The position numbers and the translations under genes were made by a program. The notes under the pieces were generated by a model. It had not been told where the DNA came from, did not search any database, and saw nothing but the letters and a program-made list of their open reading frames with translations. From Colletes latitarsis (Eukaryota > Arthropoda > Insecta > Hymenoptera > Colletidae), in NCBI RefSeq assembly GCF_051014445.1, contig NW_027488366.1, positions 27,980,001-28,044,000 on the forward strand: a stretch of 64,000 bases of DNA, written 5' to 3'. Position 1 is the stretch's first letter. Each line of letters starts with the position of its first letter. This document shows positions 1-13,680 of this stretch, one piece after another.

Positions 1-347
1 TCTGGGTTAGGTCTAGGATTTGCCCTCATCAGGCTCATACTTTCGCATATTTCTCATACTTCATGGCTGGATCCTGGGCTATTTCTGGATTGCATCACGT
101 AGTAAAGAAGTACAACACTGAAACAGTCAATTCAACCTGGTTTCCATCAATATTTTAGAGGACAACGCATGTTAGGTCTAGGTTAGGCCTGGGATTTGCC
201 CTCATCAGGGTCATACTTTCGCAGTTTTAACATACATGTTGACCTGATCGAGGGTTTTTTCTGCTTTGGATCACGTAGTAAAGTGGTACCACACTGAAAC
301 AGTCCATTAAACCTGGTTTTGATCAATATTTTTGAGGGTAACGCATG

Positions 348-370
348 TTAGGTCTAGGTTAGGCCGGAGA
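348..370 (+). repeat. Internal 11-bp tandem motif TTAGGTCTRGG (representative)
   Basis: Most monomers begin with two near-identical 11-bp units, TTAGGTCTAGG then TTAGGTCTGGG (or gcctggg/ccctggg in the second unit). Each unit starts with TTAGG, the canonical insect telomere repeat unit. The 165-bp monomer at 57600-57764 lacks exactly 11 bp here, as expected for loss of one unit. The coordinates mark one example. The telomere similarity is observed, and any telomere origin is inference. Confidence 0.75.
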
Positions 371-3300
371 ATTTCACTCATCAGGCTCATACTTTCGCAT
401 ATTTCTCATACTTCATGGCTAGATCCTGGGCTGTTTCTGGATTGTATCACATAGTAATGTGGTACCACGCTGAAACAGTCGATTAAACCTGGTTTCGATC
501 AATATTTTAGAGGATAACGCAAGTTAAGTCTGGGATAGGTCTGTGATTTGGCCTCATCAGACTCATACTTTCGCATTCTTCACATATTTGTTGAACGGAT
601 CTTGGGTTTTTTCTGGTGTGGATCACGTAGTAATGTGGTACCACACTGAAGCAATCAATTAAACCTGATCTTGATAAATATTTTACAGGATAACGCATGT
701 TAGGTCTGGGTTAGGTCTAGGATTTGCCCTCATCAGGCTCATACTTTCGCATATTTCTCATACTTGACGGCTAGATGCTGGGCTTTTTCTGGATTGCATC
801 AGGTAGTAATGTAGTACAACACTGAAACAGTCAATTAAACCTGGTTTCGATAAATATTTTAGAGAATAATTCATGTTAGGTCTAGGTTAGGTCTGGGATT
901 TGCTCTCATCCGGCTCATTCTTTCGCATATTTCACATACTTGACGGCTAAATCCTGGGCTTTCTCTGGATTGCATCACGTAGTAATGAAGTACAACACTG
1001 AAACAGTCAATTAAACCTGGTTTCCATCAATATTTTAGAGGACAGCGCATGTTAGGTCTAGGTTAGCCCTGGGATTCGCCCTCATCAGACTCATACTTTC
1101 GCGTTTTTCACATACTTGTTGAACTGATCCTGGGCTTTTTCTGGTTTGGATCACGTAGTAATGTGGGACCATACTGAACAGTCAATTAAGCCTGGTTTCG
1201 ATCAATATTTTAGAGAATAATTCATGTTAGGTTTAGGTTAGGTCTGGGATTTGCTCTCATCAGGCTCATACTTTCGCACACTTCACATACTCGTTTGACT
1301 GATCCTGGGTTATTTTCTGGTTTGGATCACGTAGTAATGTGGGACCACATTGAAACAGTCAATTAAACCTGGTTTCGATCAATATTTTAGAGAATAATTC
1401 ATGTTATGTCTAGGTTAGGTCTGGGATTTGCTCTCATCAGGCTCATTCTTTCGCATATTTCTCATACTTGATGGCTAGATCCTGGGCTTTTTCTGGATTG
1501 CATCACGTAGTAATGAAGTACAACACTGAAGCAGTCAATTAAACCTGGTTTCCATCAATATCTTAGAGGATAACGCATGTTAGGTCTAGGTTAGCCCTGG
1601 GATTTTCACTCATCAGACTCATACTTTCGCATTCTTCACATACTTGTTGAACTGATCCTGGGTTTTTTCTGGTTTGGATCACGTAGTAATGTGGGACCAC
1701 ACTGAAACAGTTCATTAAACCTGGTTTCGCTCAATATTTTAGAGGATAACGCATATTAGGTCTAGGTTAGGTCTGGGATTTGCTCTCATCAGGCTCATTC
1801 TTTCGCATATTTCTCATACTTGATGGCTACATCCTGGGCTTTTTCTGGATTGCATCACGTAGTAATGTAGTACCACACTGAAACAGTCAATGAAACCTGG
1901 TTTTCATCAATATTTTAGAGGACAACGCAAGTTAGGTCTAGGTAAGGCCTGAGATTTTCACTGATCAGACTCATACTTTCGCATTCTTCACATACTTGTT
2001 GAACGGATCCTGGGTTTTTTCTGGTTTGGATCACGTAGTAATGTGGTACCACACTGAAACAGTCGATTAAACCTGGTTTCGATCAATATTTTAGAGGATA
2101 ACGCAAGCTAAGTCTGGGATTGGTCTGGGATTTGACCTCATCAGGCTCATTCATTCGCATATTTCTCATACTTGATATTTAGATCCTGGGCATTTTCTGG
2201 ATTGCATCACGTAGTAATTTGGTACCACGGTGAAACAGTCAATTAAACCAGGTTTCGATCAATATTTTTGAGGATAACGCATGTTAGGTCTTGGTTAGGT
2301 CTGGGATTTTCACTCATCAGACTCATATTTTCGCATTCTTCACATACTTGTTGAACGGATCATGGGTTTTTTCTGGTTTGGATCAGGTAGTAATGTGGGA
2401 CCACACTGAAACATTCAGTTAAACCTGGTCTTGATAAATATTTTTGAGGATAACGCATGTTAGGTCTGGGTTAGGTCTAGGATTTGCCCTCGTCAGGCTC
2501 ATACCTTCGCATATTTCTAATACTTCATGGATAGATCCTGGGCTATTTTCTGGTTTGGATCACATAGTAATGTGGTACCACACTGAAACAGTCGATTAAA
2601 CCAGGTTTCGATCAATATTTTTGAGGATAACGCATGTTAGGTCTAGGTTAGGCCTGGGATTTTCACTCATCAGACTCATTCTTTCGCATTCTTCACATAC
2701 TTGTTGAACGGATCCTGGGTTTTTTCTGGTTTGGATCTCGCAGTAATGTGGGACCACACTGAAACAATCAATTAAACCTGGTCTTGATAAATATTTTAGA
2801 GGATAACGCATGTTAGGTCTGGGTTAGGCCAGGGATTTGCCCTCATCGGGGTCATACTTTCGCAGTTCTAACATACATGTTGACCTGATCGAGGGTTTTT
2901 TCTGCTTTGGATCACGTAGTAAAGTGGTACCACACTGAAACAGTCCACTAAACCTGGTTTGGATCAATATTTTAGAGGATAATGCATGTTAGGTCTAGGT
3001 TAGCCCTGAGATTTTCACTCATCAGACTCATACTTTCGCATTCTTCAGATACCTGTTGTACGGATCCTGGGTTTTTTCTGGTATGGTTCACGTAGTAATG
3101 TGGTACCATACTGAAACATTCAGTTAAACCTGGTCTTGATAAATATTTTTGAGGATAACGCATGTTAGGTCTGGGTTAGGCCTGGGATTTACCCTCATCA
3201 GGGTCATACTTTCGCAGTTCTAACATACATGTTGACCTAATCGAGGGTTTTTTCTGCTTTGGATCACGTAGTAAAGTGGTACCACACTGAAACAGTCCAC

Positions 3301-4929
3301 TAAACCTGGTTTGGATCAATATTTTAGAGGATAATGCATGTTAGGTCTAGGTTAGCCCTGAGATTTTCACTCATCAGACTCATACTTTCGCATTCTTCAG
3401 ATACCTGTTGAACGGATCCTGGGTTTTTTCTGGAATGGTTCACGTAGTAATGTGGTACCACACTGAAACAATCAATTAAACCAGGTCTTGATAAATATTT
3501 TAGATGATAACGCATGTTAGGTCTGGGTTAGGTCTAGGATTTGCCCTCATCAGGCTCATACTTTCGCATATTTCTCATACTTCATGGCTAGATCCTGGGC
3601 TATTTCTGCATTGGATCACGTAGTAATGTGGTACCACACTGAAACAGTCAATTAAACCTGGTTTCGATCAATATTTTAGAGGACAATGCAAGTTAGGTCT
3701 GGGATAGGTCTGGGATTTGCCCACACCAGGGTCATACTTTCGCATTTTTCACATACTTGTTGAACAGATCCTGGGGGTTTTCTGGTTTGGATCGCGCAGT
3801 AATGTGGTACCACACTGAAACAGCCCACTAAACCTGGTTTTGATCAATATTTTAGAGGATAACGAAAGTTATGTCTTGGTTAGGCCTGGGATTTGCCCTC
3901 ATCAGACTCATGCTTTCGCATTTTTCACATACTTGTTGAACAGATCCTGGGTTTTTTTCTGGTTTGGATCACGTAGTAATGTGGTACCACACTGAAACAT
4001 TCAATTAAACCTGGTCTTGACAAATATTTTAGAGGATAACGCATGTTAGGTCTGGGTTAGGTCTAGGATTTGCCCTCATCAGGCTCCTCCTTTCGCATAT
4101 TTCTCATACTTCATGGCTGGATCCTGGGCTATTTCTGGATTGGATCACATAGTATTGTGGTACCACACTGAAACAGTCAATTAAACCTGGTTTTGATCAA
4201 TATTTTAGACAATAATTCATGTTAGGTCTAGGTTCGGTCAGGGATTTGCTCTCATCAGGCTCATTCTTTCGCATATTTCTCATACTTCATGGCTAGATCC
4301 TGGGCTGTTTCTGGATTGTATCACATAGTAATGTGGTACCACGCTGAAACAGTCCATTAAACCTGGTTTGGATCTATATTTTAGAGGATAACGCTTGTTA
4401 GGTCTAGGTTAGGTCTCGGATTTGCCCTCATCAGACTCATACTTTCGCGTTTCTCACATACTTGTTGAACAGATCCTGGCTTTTTTCTGGATTGGGTCAC
4501 GTAGTAGTATGGTACCACACTGAAACAGTCGATTAAACCTGGTTTCGATCAATATTTTTGAGGATAACGCATGTTAGGTCTAGGTTAGGCCGGGGATTTT
4601 CACTCATCAGACTCATACTTTCGCATTCTTCACATACTTGTTGAGCGGATCCTGGGTTTTTACCGGTTTGGATCACGTAGTAATGTGGTACCACACTGAA
4701 ACATTCAATTAAACCTGGTCTTGATAAATATTTTAGAGGATAACGCATGTTAGGTCTGGGTTAGGTCTAGGATTTGCCCTCATCAGGCTTATACTTTGGC
4801 AAATTTCTCATACTTCATGGCTGGATCCTGGGCTATTTCTGGATTGGATCACGTAGTAATGTGGTACCACACTGAAACAGTCAATTAAACCTGGTTTTGA
4901 CGAATATTTTAGAGAATAATTCATGTTAG

Positions 4930-6660
4930 GTCTAGGATAGGCCAGGGATTTGCTCTCATCACTCTCATTCTTTCGCATATTTCTCATACTAGATGGCTAG
5001 AACCTGGGCTTTCCAGGATTGCATCACGTAGTAATGAAGTACAACACTGAAACAGTCAATTAAACCTGGTTTCCATCAATATTTTAGAGGACAGCGCATG
5101 TTAGGTCTAGGTTAGGCCTGGGATTTGCTCTCATCAGGGTCATACTTTCGCAGTTTTAACATACATGTTGACCTGATCGAGGTTTTTTTCTGCTTTGGAT
5201 CACGTAGTAAAGTGGTACCACACTGAAACAGTCCATTAAACCTGGTTTGGATCAATATTTTTGAGGATAACGCATGTTAGGTCTAGGTTAGGCCGGGGAA
5301 TTTCACTCATCAGGCTCATACTTTCGCATATTTCTCATACTTCATGGCTAGATCCTGGGCTGTTTCTGGATTGTATCACATAGTAATGTGGTACCACGCT
5401 GAAACAGTCGATTAAACCTGGTTTCGATCAATGTTTTAGAGGATAACGCAAGTTAAGTCTGGGATAGGTCAGGGATTTGACCTCATCAGACTCATACTTT
5501 CGCGTCTTTCACATACTTGTTGAACAGATCCGGGGTTTTTTCTGGTTTGGATCACGTAGTAGTGTGGTACCACACTGAGACAGTCCATTAAACTTGGTTG
5601 CGATCAATATTTTAGAGGATAACGCATGTTAGGTCTGGGTTAGGTCTAGGATTTGCCCTCATCAGGCTCATACTTTCGCATATTTCTCATACTTCATGGC
5701 TGGATCCTGGGCTATTTCTGGATTGCATCACGTAGTAAAGAAGTATAACACTGAAACAGTCAATTCAACCTGGTTTCCATCAATATTTTAGAGGACAACG
5801 CATGTTAGGTCTAGGTTAGGCCTGGGATTTGCCCTCATCAGGGTCATACTTTCGCAGTTTTAACATACATGTTGACCTGATCGAGGGTTTTTTCTGCTTT
5901 GGATCACGTAGTAAAGTGGTACCACACTGAAACAGTCCATTAAACCTTGTTTTGATCAATATTTTTGAGGATAACGCATGTTAGGTCTAGGTTAGGCCGG
6001 GGAATTTCACTCATCAGGCTCATACTTTCGCATATTTCTCATACTTCATGGCTAGATCCTGGGCTGTTTCTGGATTGTATCACATAGTAATGTGGTACCA
6101 CGCTGAAACAGTCGATTAAACCTGGTTTCGATCAATATTTTAGAGGATAACGCAAGTTAAGTCTGGGATAGGTCTGGGATTTGGCCTCATCAGAATCATA
6201 CTTTCGCGTCTTTCACATACTTGTTGAACAGATCCGGGGTTTTTTCTGGTTTGGATCACGCAGTAGTGTGGTACCACACTGAAACAGTCCATTAAACTTG
6301 GTTGCGATCAATATTTTAAAGGATAACGCATGTTAGGTCTGAGTTAGGTCTAGGATTTGCCCTCATCAGGCTCATACTTTCGCATATTTCTCATACTTCG
6401 TGGCTGGATCCTGGGCTATTTCTGGATTGCATCACGTAGTAAAGAAGTACAACACTGAAACAGTCAATTAAACCTGGTTTCCATCAATATTTTAGAGGAC
6501 AACGCATGTTAGGTCTAGGTTAGGCCTGGGATTTGCCCTCGTCAGGGTCATACTTTCGCAGTTTTAACATACATGTTGACCTGATCGAGGGTTTTTTCAG
6601 CTTTGGATCATGTAGTAAAGTGGTACCACACTGAAACAGTCCATTAAACCTGGTTTGGAT
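4930..6660 (+). repeat. 4-monomer (704 bp) higher-order repeat
   Basis: The private-class anchor cagttttaac occurs at 5151, 5855 and 6559, exactly 704 bp apart (4 x 176). The order of the four monomer classes between the anchors is the same in each copy: the private class, one with a gctgtttctggattgtatcacatag middle, one with cgcgtctttcac, and one with agtaaagaagta. A related stretch starts the window (1-540). Confidence 0.8.
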
Positions 6661-7540
6661 CAATATTTTAGAGGATAACGCATGTTAGGGCTAGGTTAGC
6701 CCTGGGATTTTCACTCATCCGACTCATACTTTCGCATTCTTCACATACTTGTTGAACGGATCCTGGGTTTTTTCTGGTTTCGTTCACGTAGTAATGTGGT
6801 ACCACACTGAAACATTCAATTAAACCTGATCTTGATAAATATTTGAGGGGATAACGCATGTTAGGTTTGGGTTAAGTCCTGGATTTGCCCTCATCAGGCT
6901 CATACTTTCGCATATTTCTCATACTTCATGGCTAGATCCTGGGCTGTTTCTGGATTGTATCACGTAGTAATTTGGTACCACGCTGAAACAGTCAATTAAA
7001 CCTGGTTTCGATCAATATTTTGCAGGATAACGCAAGCTAGGTCTGGCATAGGTCTGGGATTCGCCCTCATCAGCCTCATACTTTCGCGTTTTTCACATAC
7101 TTGTTGAACTGATCCTGGGCTTTTTCTGGTTTGGATCACGTAGTAATGTGGTACCACACTGAAACAGTCAATTAAGCCTGGTTTCGATCAATATTTTAGA
7201 GAATAATTCATGTTAGGTTTAGGTTAGGTCTGGGATTTGCTCTCATCAGGCTCATACTTTCGCACACTTCACATACTCGTTTGACTGATCCTGGGTTATT
7301 TTCTGGTTTGGATCACGTAGTAATGTGGGACCACATTGAAACAGTCAATTAAACCTGGTTTCGATCAATATTTTAGAGAATAATTCATGTTAGGTCTAGG
7401 TTAGGTCTGGGATTTGCTCTCATCAGGCTCATTCTTTCGCATATTTCTCATACTTGATGGCTAGATGCTGGGCTTTTTCTGGATTGCATCACGTAGTAAT
7501 GAAGTACAACACTGAAACAGTCAATTAAACCTGGTTTCCA

Positions 7541-8930
7541 TCAATATCTTAGAGGACAACGCAAGTTAGGTCTGGGATAGGTCTGGGATTTGCCCTCATC
7601 AGGCTCATACTTTCCGCGTTTTTCACATACTTGTTGAACAGATCCTGGGTTTTTTCTGGTTTGGATCACGTAGTAGTGTGGGACCACACTGAAACAATCA
7701 ATTAAACCTGGTCTTGATAAATATTTTAGAGGATAACGCATGTTAGGTCTGGGATAGGTCTGGGATTTGCCCTCATCAGACTCATACTTTCGCACACTAC
7801 ACATACTCGTTGAACAGATCCTGGGTTTTTCTGGTTTGGATCACGTAGTAATGTGGTACCACACTGAAACAGTCGATTAAACCAGGTTTCGATCAATATT
7901 TTTGAGGATAACGCATGTCAGGTCTAGGTTAGGCCTGGGGTTTTCACTCATCAGGCTCATACTTTCGCATTCTTCACATACTTGTTGAACGGATCCTGGG
8001 TTTTTTCTGGTTTGGATCACGTAGTAATGTGGGACCACACTGAAACAGTCAATTGAACATGGTTTCGATCAATATTTTAGAGAATAATTCATGTTAGGTC
8101 TAGGTTAGGTCTGGGATTTGCTCTCATCAGGCTCATTCATTCGCATATTTCTCATACTTGATATCTAGATCCTGGGCTTTTTCTGGATTGCATCGCGTAG
8201 TAATGAAGTACAACACTGAAACAGTCAATTAAACCTGGTTTCCATCAATATCTTAGAGGACAACGCAAGTTAGGTCTGGGATAGGTCGGGGATTTGCCCT
8301 CATCAGACTCATACTTTCGCACACTTCACATACTTTTGGAACAGATCCTGGGTTATTTTCTGGTTTGGATCACATAGTAATGTGGTACCACACTGAAACA
8401 GTCGATTAAACCAGGTTTCGATCAATATTTTTGAGGACAACGCATGTTAGGTCTTGGTTAGGCCTGGGATTTTCACTCATCAGACTCATACTTTCGCATT
8501 CTTCACATACTTGTTGAACGGATCATGGGCTTTTTCTGGTTTGGATCACGTAGTAATGTGGGACCACACTGAAACAATGAATTAAACCTGGTCTTGATAA
8601 ATATTTTAGAGGATAACGCATGTTAGGTCTAGGTTAGGTCTGGGATTTTCACTCATCAGACTCATACTTTCGCATTCTTCACATACTTGTTGAACGGATC
8701 CTGGGTTTTCTCTGGTTTGGATCACGTAGTAATGTGGTACCACACTGAAACAGTCGATTAAACCTGGTTTCGATCAATATTTAAGAGGATAACGCAAGTT
8801 AAGTCTGGGATTGGTCTGGGATTTGACCTCATCAGACTCACACTTTCGCACACTTCACATACTCGTTGAACAGATCCTGGGTTATTTCCTGGATTAGATC
8901 ACATAGTAATGTGATACCACACTGAAACGG
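7541..8930 (+). repeat. Duplicated block A1 (partner near 19339-20730)
   Basis: About 1.4 kb is nearly identical to 19339-20730 at an offset of 11,798 bp (67 monomers plus 6 bp). The shared markers are tttccgcg, a gatatctagatcc monomer, caggtctaggttaggcctggggttttc and a monomer with cttttggaacagatcc. It is a long-distance segmental copy inside the array. Confidence 0.75.
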
Positions 8931-10600
8931 TAGATTAAACCAGGTTTCGATCAATATTTTTGAGGATAACGCATGTTAGGTCTAGGTTAGGCCTGGGATT
9001 TTCACTCATCAGACTCATACTTTCGCATTCTTCACATACTTGTTGTACGGATCCTGGGTTTTTTCTGGTTTGGATCACGTAGTAATGTGGAACCACACTG
9101 AAACAGTCAATTAAACCTGGTTTCGATCAATATTTTTGAGAATAATTCATGTTAGGTCTCGGTTAGGTCTGGGATTTGCTCTCATCAGGCTCATTCTTTC
9201 GCATATTTCTCATACTTGATGGCTAGATCCTGGGCTTTTTCTGGATTACATCACGTAGTAATGAAGTACAACACAGAAACAGTCAATTAAACCTGGTTTC
9301 CATCAATATCTTGGAGGACAACGCAAGTTAGGTCTGGGATAGGTCTGGGATTTTCACTCATTAGGCTCATACTTTCGCATTCTTCACATACTTGTTGAAC
9401 AGATCCTGGGTTTTCTCTGGTTTGGATCACGTGGTAGTGTGGTACCACACTGAAACAGTCCATTAAACCTGGTTTGGATCAATATTTTAGAGGATAACGC
9501 ATGTTAGGTCTAGGTTAGCCCTGGGATTTTCACTCATCGGACTCATACTTTCGCATTCTTCACATACATGTTGAACGGATCATGGGTTTTTTCTGGTTTG
9601 GATCACGTAGTAATGTGGGACCACACTGAAACAATCAATTAAACCTGGTCTTGATAAATATTTTAGAGGATAACGCATGTTAGGTCTGGGATAGGTCGGG
9701 GATTTGCCCTCATCAGCCTCATACTTTCGCACACTTCACATACTCGTTGAACAGATCCTGGGTTATTTTCTGGTTTGGATCACATAGTAATGTGGTACCA
9801 CACTGAAACAGTCGATTAAACCAGGTTTCGATCATTATTTTCGAGGATAACGCATGTTAGGTCTAGGTTAGGCCTGGGATTTTCAATCATCAGACTCATA
9901 CTTTCGCATTCTTCACATACTTGTTGAACGGATCCTGGGCTTTTTCTGGTTTGGATCACGTAGTAATGTGGGACCACACTGAACAGTCAATTAAACCTAG
10001 TTTCGATCAATATCTTAGAGAATAATTCATGTTAGGTCTAGGTTAGGTCTGGGATTTGCTCTCATCTGGCTCATACTTTCGCACACTTCACATACTCGTT
10101 TGACAGATCGTGGGTTATTTTCTGGTTTGGATCACGTAGTAATGTGGGACCACACTGAAACAGTCAATTAAACCTGGTTTCGATCAATATTTTAGATAAT
10201 AATTCATGTTATGTCTAGGTTAGGTCTGGGATTTGCTCTCATCAGGCTCATTCTTTCGCATATTTCTCATACTTGATGGCTAGATCCTGGGCTTTTTCTG
10301 GATTGCATCACGTAGTAATGAAGTACAACACTGAAACAGTCAATTAAACCTGGTTTCCATCAATATCTTAGAGGATAACGCATGTTTGGTCTAGGTTAGC
10401 CCTGGGATTTTCACTCATCAGACTCATACTTTCGCATTCTTCACATACTTGTTGAACTGATCCTGGGTTTTTTCTGGTTTGGATCACGTAGTAATGTGGT
10501 ACCACACTGAAACAGTCGATTAAACCTGGTTTCAATCAATATTTTAGAGGATAACGCAAGTTAGGTCTGGGACAGGTCTGGGATTTGACCACATCAGGCT
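8926..10600 (+). repeat. Duplicated block B1 (further copies near 10719 and 13681)
   Basis: The block starts at an unusual aacggtagattaaacc monomer. The anchor ttggaggacaacgc lies at 9311 here and at 11072 and 14066 in the other copies, offsets of 1,761 and 4,755 bp (10 and 27 monomers plus 1-3 bp). Rare shared markers are tttcaatcatcag, actgaacagtc, ctcatctggctc and cagatcgtggg. Confidence 0.75.
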
Positions 10601-10718
10601 CATTCTTTCGCATATTGCTCATACTTGATGGCTAGATCCTGGGCTTTTTCTGGATTGCATCACGTAGTAATGTAGTACCACACTGAAACAGTCAATGAAA
10701 CCTGGTTTTCATCAATAT

Positions 10719-12895
10719 TTTTGAGGATAACGCATGTTAGGTCTAGGTTAGGCCTGGGATTTTCACTCATCAGACTCATACTTTCGCATTCTTCACATAC
10801 TTGTTATACGGATCCTGGGTTTTTTCTGGTTTGGATCACGTAGTAATGTGGAACCACACTGAAACAGTCAATTAAACCTGGTTTCGATCAATATTTTTGA
10901 GAATAATTCATGTTAGGTCTCGGTTAGGTCTGGGATTTGCTCTCATCAGGCTCATTCTTTCGCATATTTCTCATACTTGATGGCTAGATCCTGGGCTTTT
11001 TCTGGATTACATCACGTAGTAATGAAGTACAACACAGAAACAGTCAATTAAACCTGGTTTCCATCAATATCTTGGAGGACAACGCAAGTTAGGTCTGGGA
11101 TAGGTCTGGGATTTTCACTCATTAGGCTCATACTTTCGCATTCTTCACATACTTGTTGAACAGATCCTGGGTTTTCTCTGGTTTGGATCACGTGGTAGTG
11201 TGGTACCACACTGAAACAGTCCATTAAACCTGGTTTGGATCAATATTTTAGAGGATAACGCATGTTAGGTCTAGGTTAGCCCTGGGATTTTCACTCATCG
11301 GACTCATACTTTCGCATTCTTCACATACATGTTGAACGGATCATGGGTTTTTTCTGGTTTGGATCACGTAGTAATGTGGGACCACACTGAAACAATCAAT
11401 TAAACCTGGTCTTGATAAATATTTTAGAGGATAACGCATGTTAGGTCTGGGATAGGTCGGGGATTTGCCCTCATCAGCCTCATACTTTCGCACACTTCAC
11501 ATACTCGTTGAAGAGATCCTGGGTTATTTTCTGGTTTGGATCACATAGTAATGTGGTACCACACTGAAACAGTCGATTAAACCAGGTTTCGATCATTATT
11601 TTCGAGGATAACGCATGTTAGGTCTAGGTTAGGCCTGGGATTTTCAATCATCAGACTCATACTTTCGCATTCTTCACATACTTGTTGAACGGATCCTGGG
11701 CTTTTTCTGGTTTGGATCACGTAGTACTGTGGGACCACACTGAACAGTCAATTAAACCTAGTTTCGATCAATATCTTAGAGAATAATTCATGTTAGGTCT
11801 AGGTTAGGTCTGGGATTTGCTCTCATCTGGCTCATACTTTCGCACACTTCACATACTCGTTTGACAGATCGTGGGTTATTTTCTGGTTTGGATCACGTAG
11901 TAATGTGGGACCACACTGAAACAGTCAATTAAACCTGGTTTCGATCAATATTTTAGAGAATAATTCATGTTATGTCTAGGTTAGGTCTGGGATTTGCTCT
12001 CATCAGGCTCATTCTTTCGCATATTTCTCATACATGATGGCTAGATCCTGGGCTTTTTCTGGATTGCATCACGTAGTAATGAAGTACAACACTGAAACAG
12101 TCAATTAAACCTGGTTTCCATCAATATCTTAGAGGATAACGCATGTTTGGTCTAGGTTAGCCCTGGGATTTTCACTCATCAGACTCATACTTTCGCATTC
12201 TTCACATACTTGTTGAACTGATCCTGGGTTTTTTCTGGTTTGGATCACGTAGTAATGTGGTACCACACTGAAACAGTCGATTAAACCTGGTTTCAATCAA
12301 TATTTTAGAGGATAACGCAAGTTAGGTCTGGGATAGTTCTGGGATTTGACCACATCAGACTCATACTTTCGCACACTTCACATACTGGTTGAACAGATCC
12401 TGGGTTATTCTCTGGTTTGGATCACATAGTAATGTGGTACCACACTGAAACAGTCGATTAAACCAGGTTTCGATCAATATTTTAGAGAATAATTCATGTG
12501 ATGTCTAGGTTAGGTCTGGGATTTGCTCTCATCAGGCTCATTCTTTCGCATATTTCTCATACATGTTGAACAGATCCTGGGTTTTTTCTGGTTTGTATCA
12601 CGTAGTAATGTGGGAACACACTGAAACAGTTCATTAAACCTGGTTTCGCTCAATATTTTAGAGGATAACGCATGTTAGGTCTAGGTTAGGTCTGGGATTT
12701 GGTCTCATCAGGCTCATTCTTTCGCATATTGCTCATACTTGATGGCTAGATCCTGGGCTTTTTCTGGATTGCATCACGTAGTAATGTAGTACCACACTGA
12801 AACAGTCAATGAAACCTGGTTTTCATCAATATTTTAGAGGACAACGCAAGTTAGGTCTAGGTAAGGCCTGAGATTTTCACTGATCAGACTCATAC
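10719..12895 (+). repeat. Duplicated block B2
   Basis: The second copy of block B extends further right than the first. It matches 13712-15889 at an offset of 2,994 bp (17 monomers plus 2 bp), through aattcatgtgatgtc and ctaggtaaggcctgag, and diverges near 12900. Confidence 0.72.
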
Positions 12896-13680
12896 TTTCG
12901 CATATTTCTCATACTTCATGACTAGATCCTGGGCTGTTTCTGGATTGTATCACGTAGTAATTTGGTACCACGCTGAAACAGTCAATTAAACCAGGTTTCG
13001 ATCAATATTTTTGAGGATAACGCATGTTAGGTCTTGGTTAGGTCTGGGATTTTCACTCATCAGACTCATATTTTCGCATTCTTCACATACTTGTTGAACG
13101 GATCATGGGTTTTTTCTGGTTTGGATCAGGTAGTAATGTGGGACCACACTGAAACAATTAATTAAACCTGGTCTTGATAAATATTTTAGAGGATAACGCA
13201 TGTTAGGTCTAGGTTAGGTCTGGGATTTGCTCTCATCAGGCTCATTCTTTCGCATATTTCTCATACTTGATGGCTAGATCCTGGGCTTTTTCTGGATTAC
13301 ATCACGTAGTAATGAAGTACAACACAGAAACAGTCAATTAAACCTGGTTTCCATCAATATCTTGGAGGACAACGCAAGTTAGGTCTGGGATAGGTCTGGG
13401 ATTTTCACTCATTAGGCTCATACTTTCGCATTCTTCACATACTTCATGGCTTGATCCTGGGCTATTTCTGGATTAGATCACGTAGTAATGTGGTACCACC
13501 CTGAAACAGTCAATTAAACTTGGTTTCCATCAATATCTTAAAGGACAACGCAAGTTAGGTCTGGGATAGGTCTTGGATTTGCCCTCATCAGGCTCATACT
13601 TTCGCGTTTTTCACATACTTTTTGAACAGATCCTGGGTTTTTTCTGGTTTGGATCGCGTAGTAGTATGGTACCACACTGA

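Larger units (their letters stand above)
1..6860 (+). repeat. Left-edge satellite zone with a private monomer class
   Basis: This part of the array contains monomers with the signature cagttttaacatacatgttg or cagttctaacatacatg, followed by gacctgatcgaggg and agtaaagtgg. Examples lie near 223, 2862, 3214, 5151, 5855 and 6559. I did not find this signature anywhere after about 6.7 kb. Monomers here also show more scattered single differences than the later, more homogenised blocks. This suggests an older or separately evolving zone of the array. That is inference from sequence reading, not from a computed tree. Confidence 0.7.
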
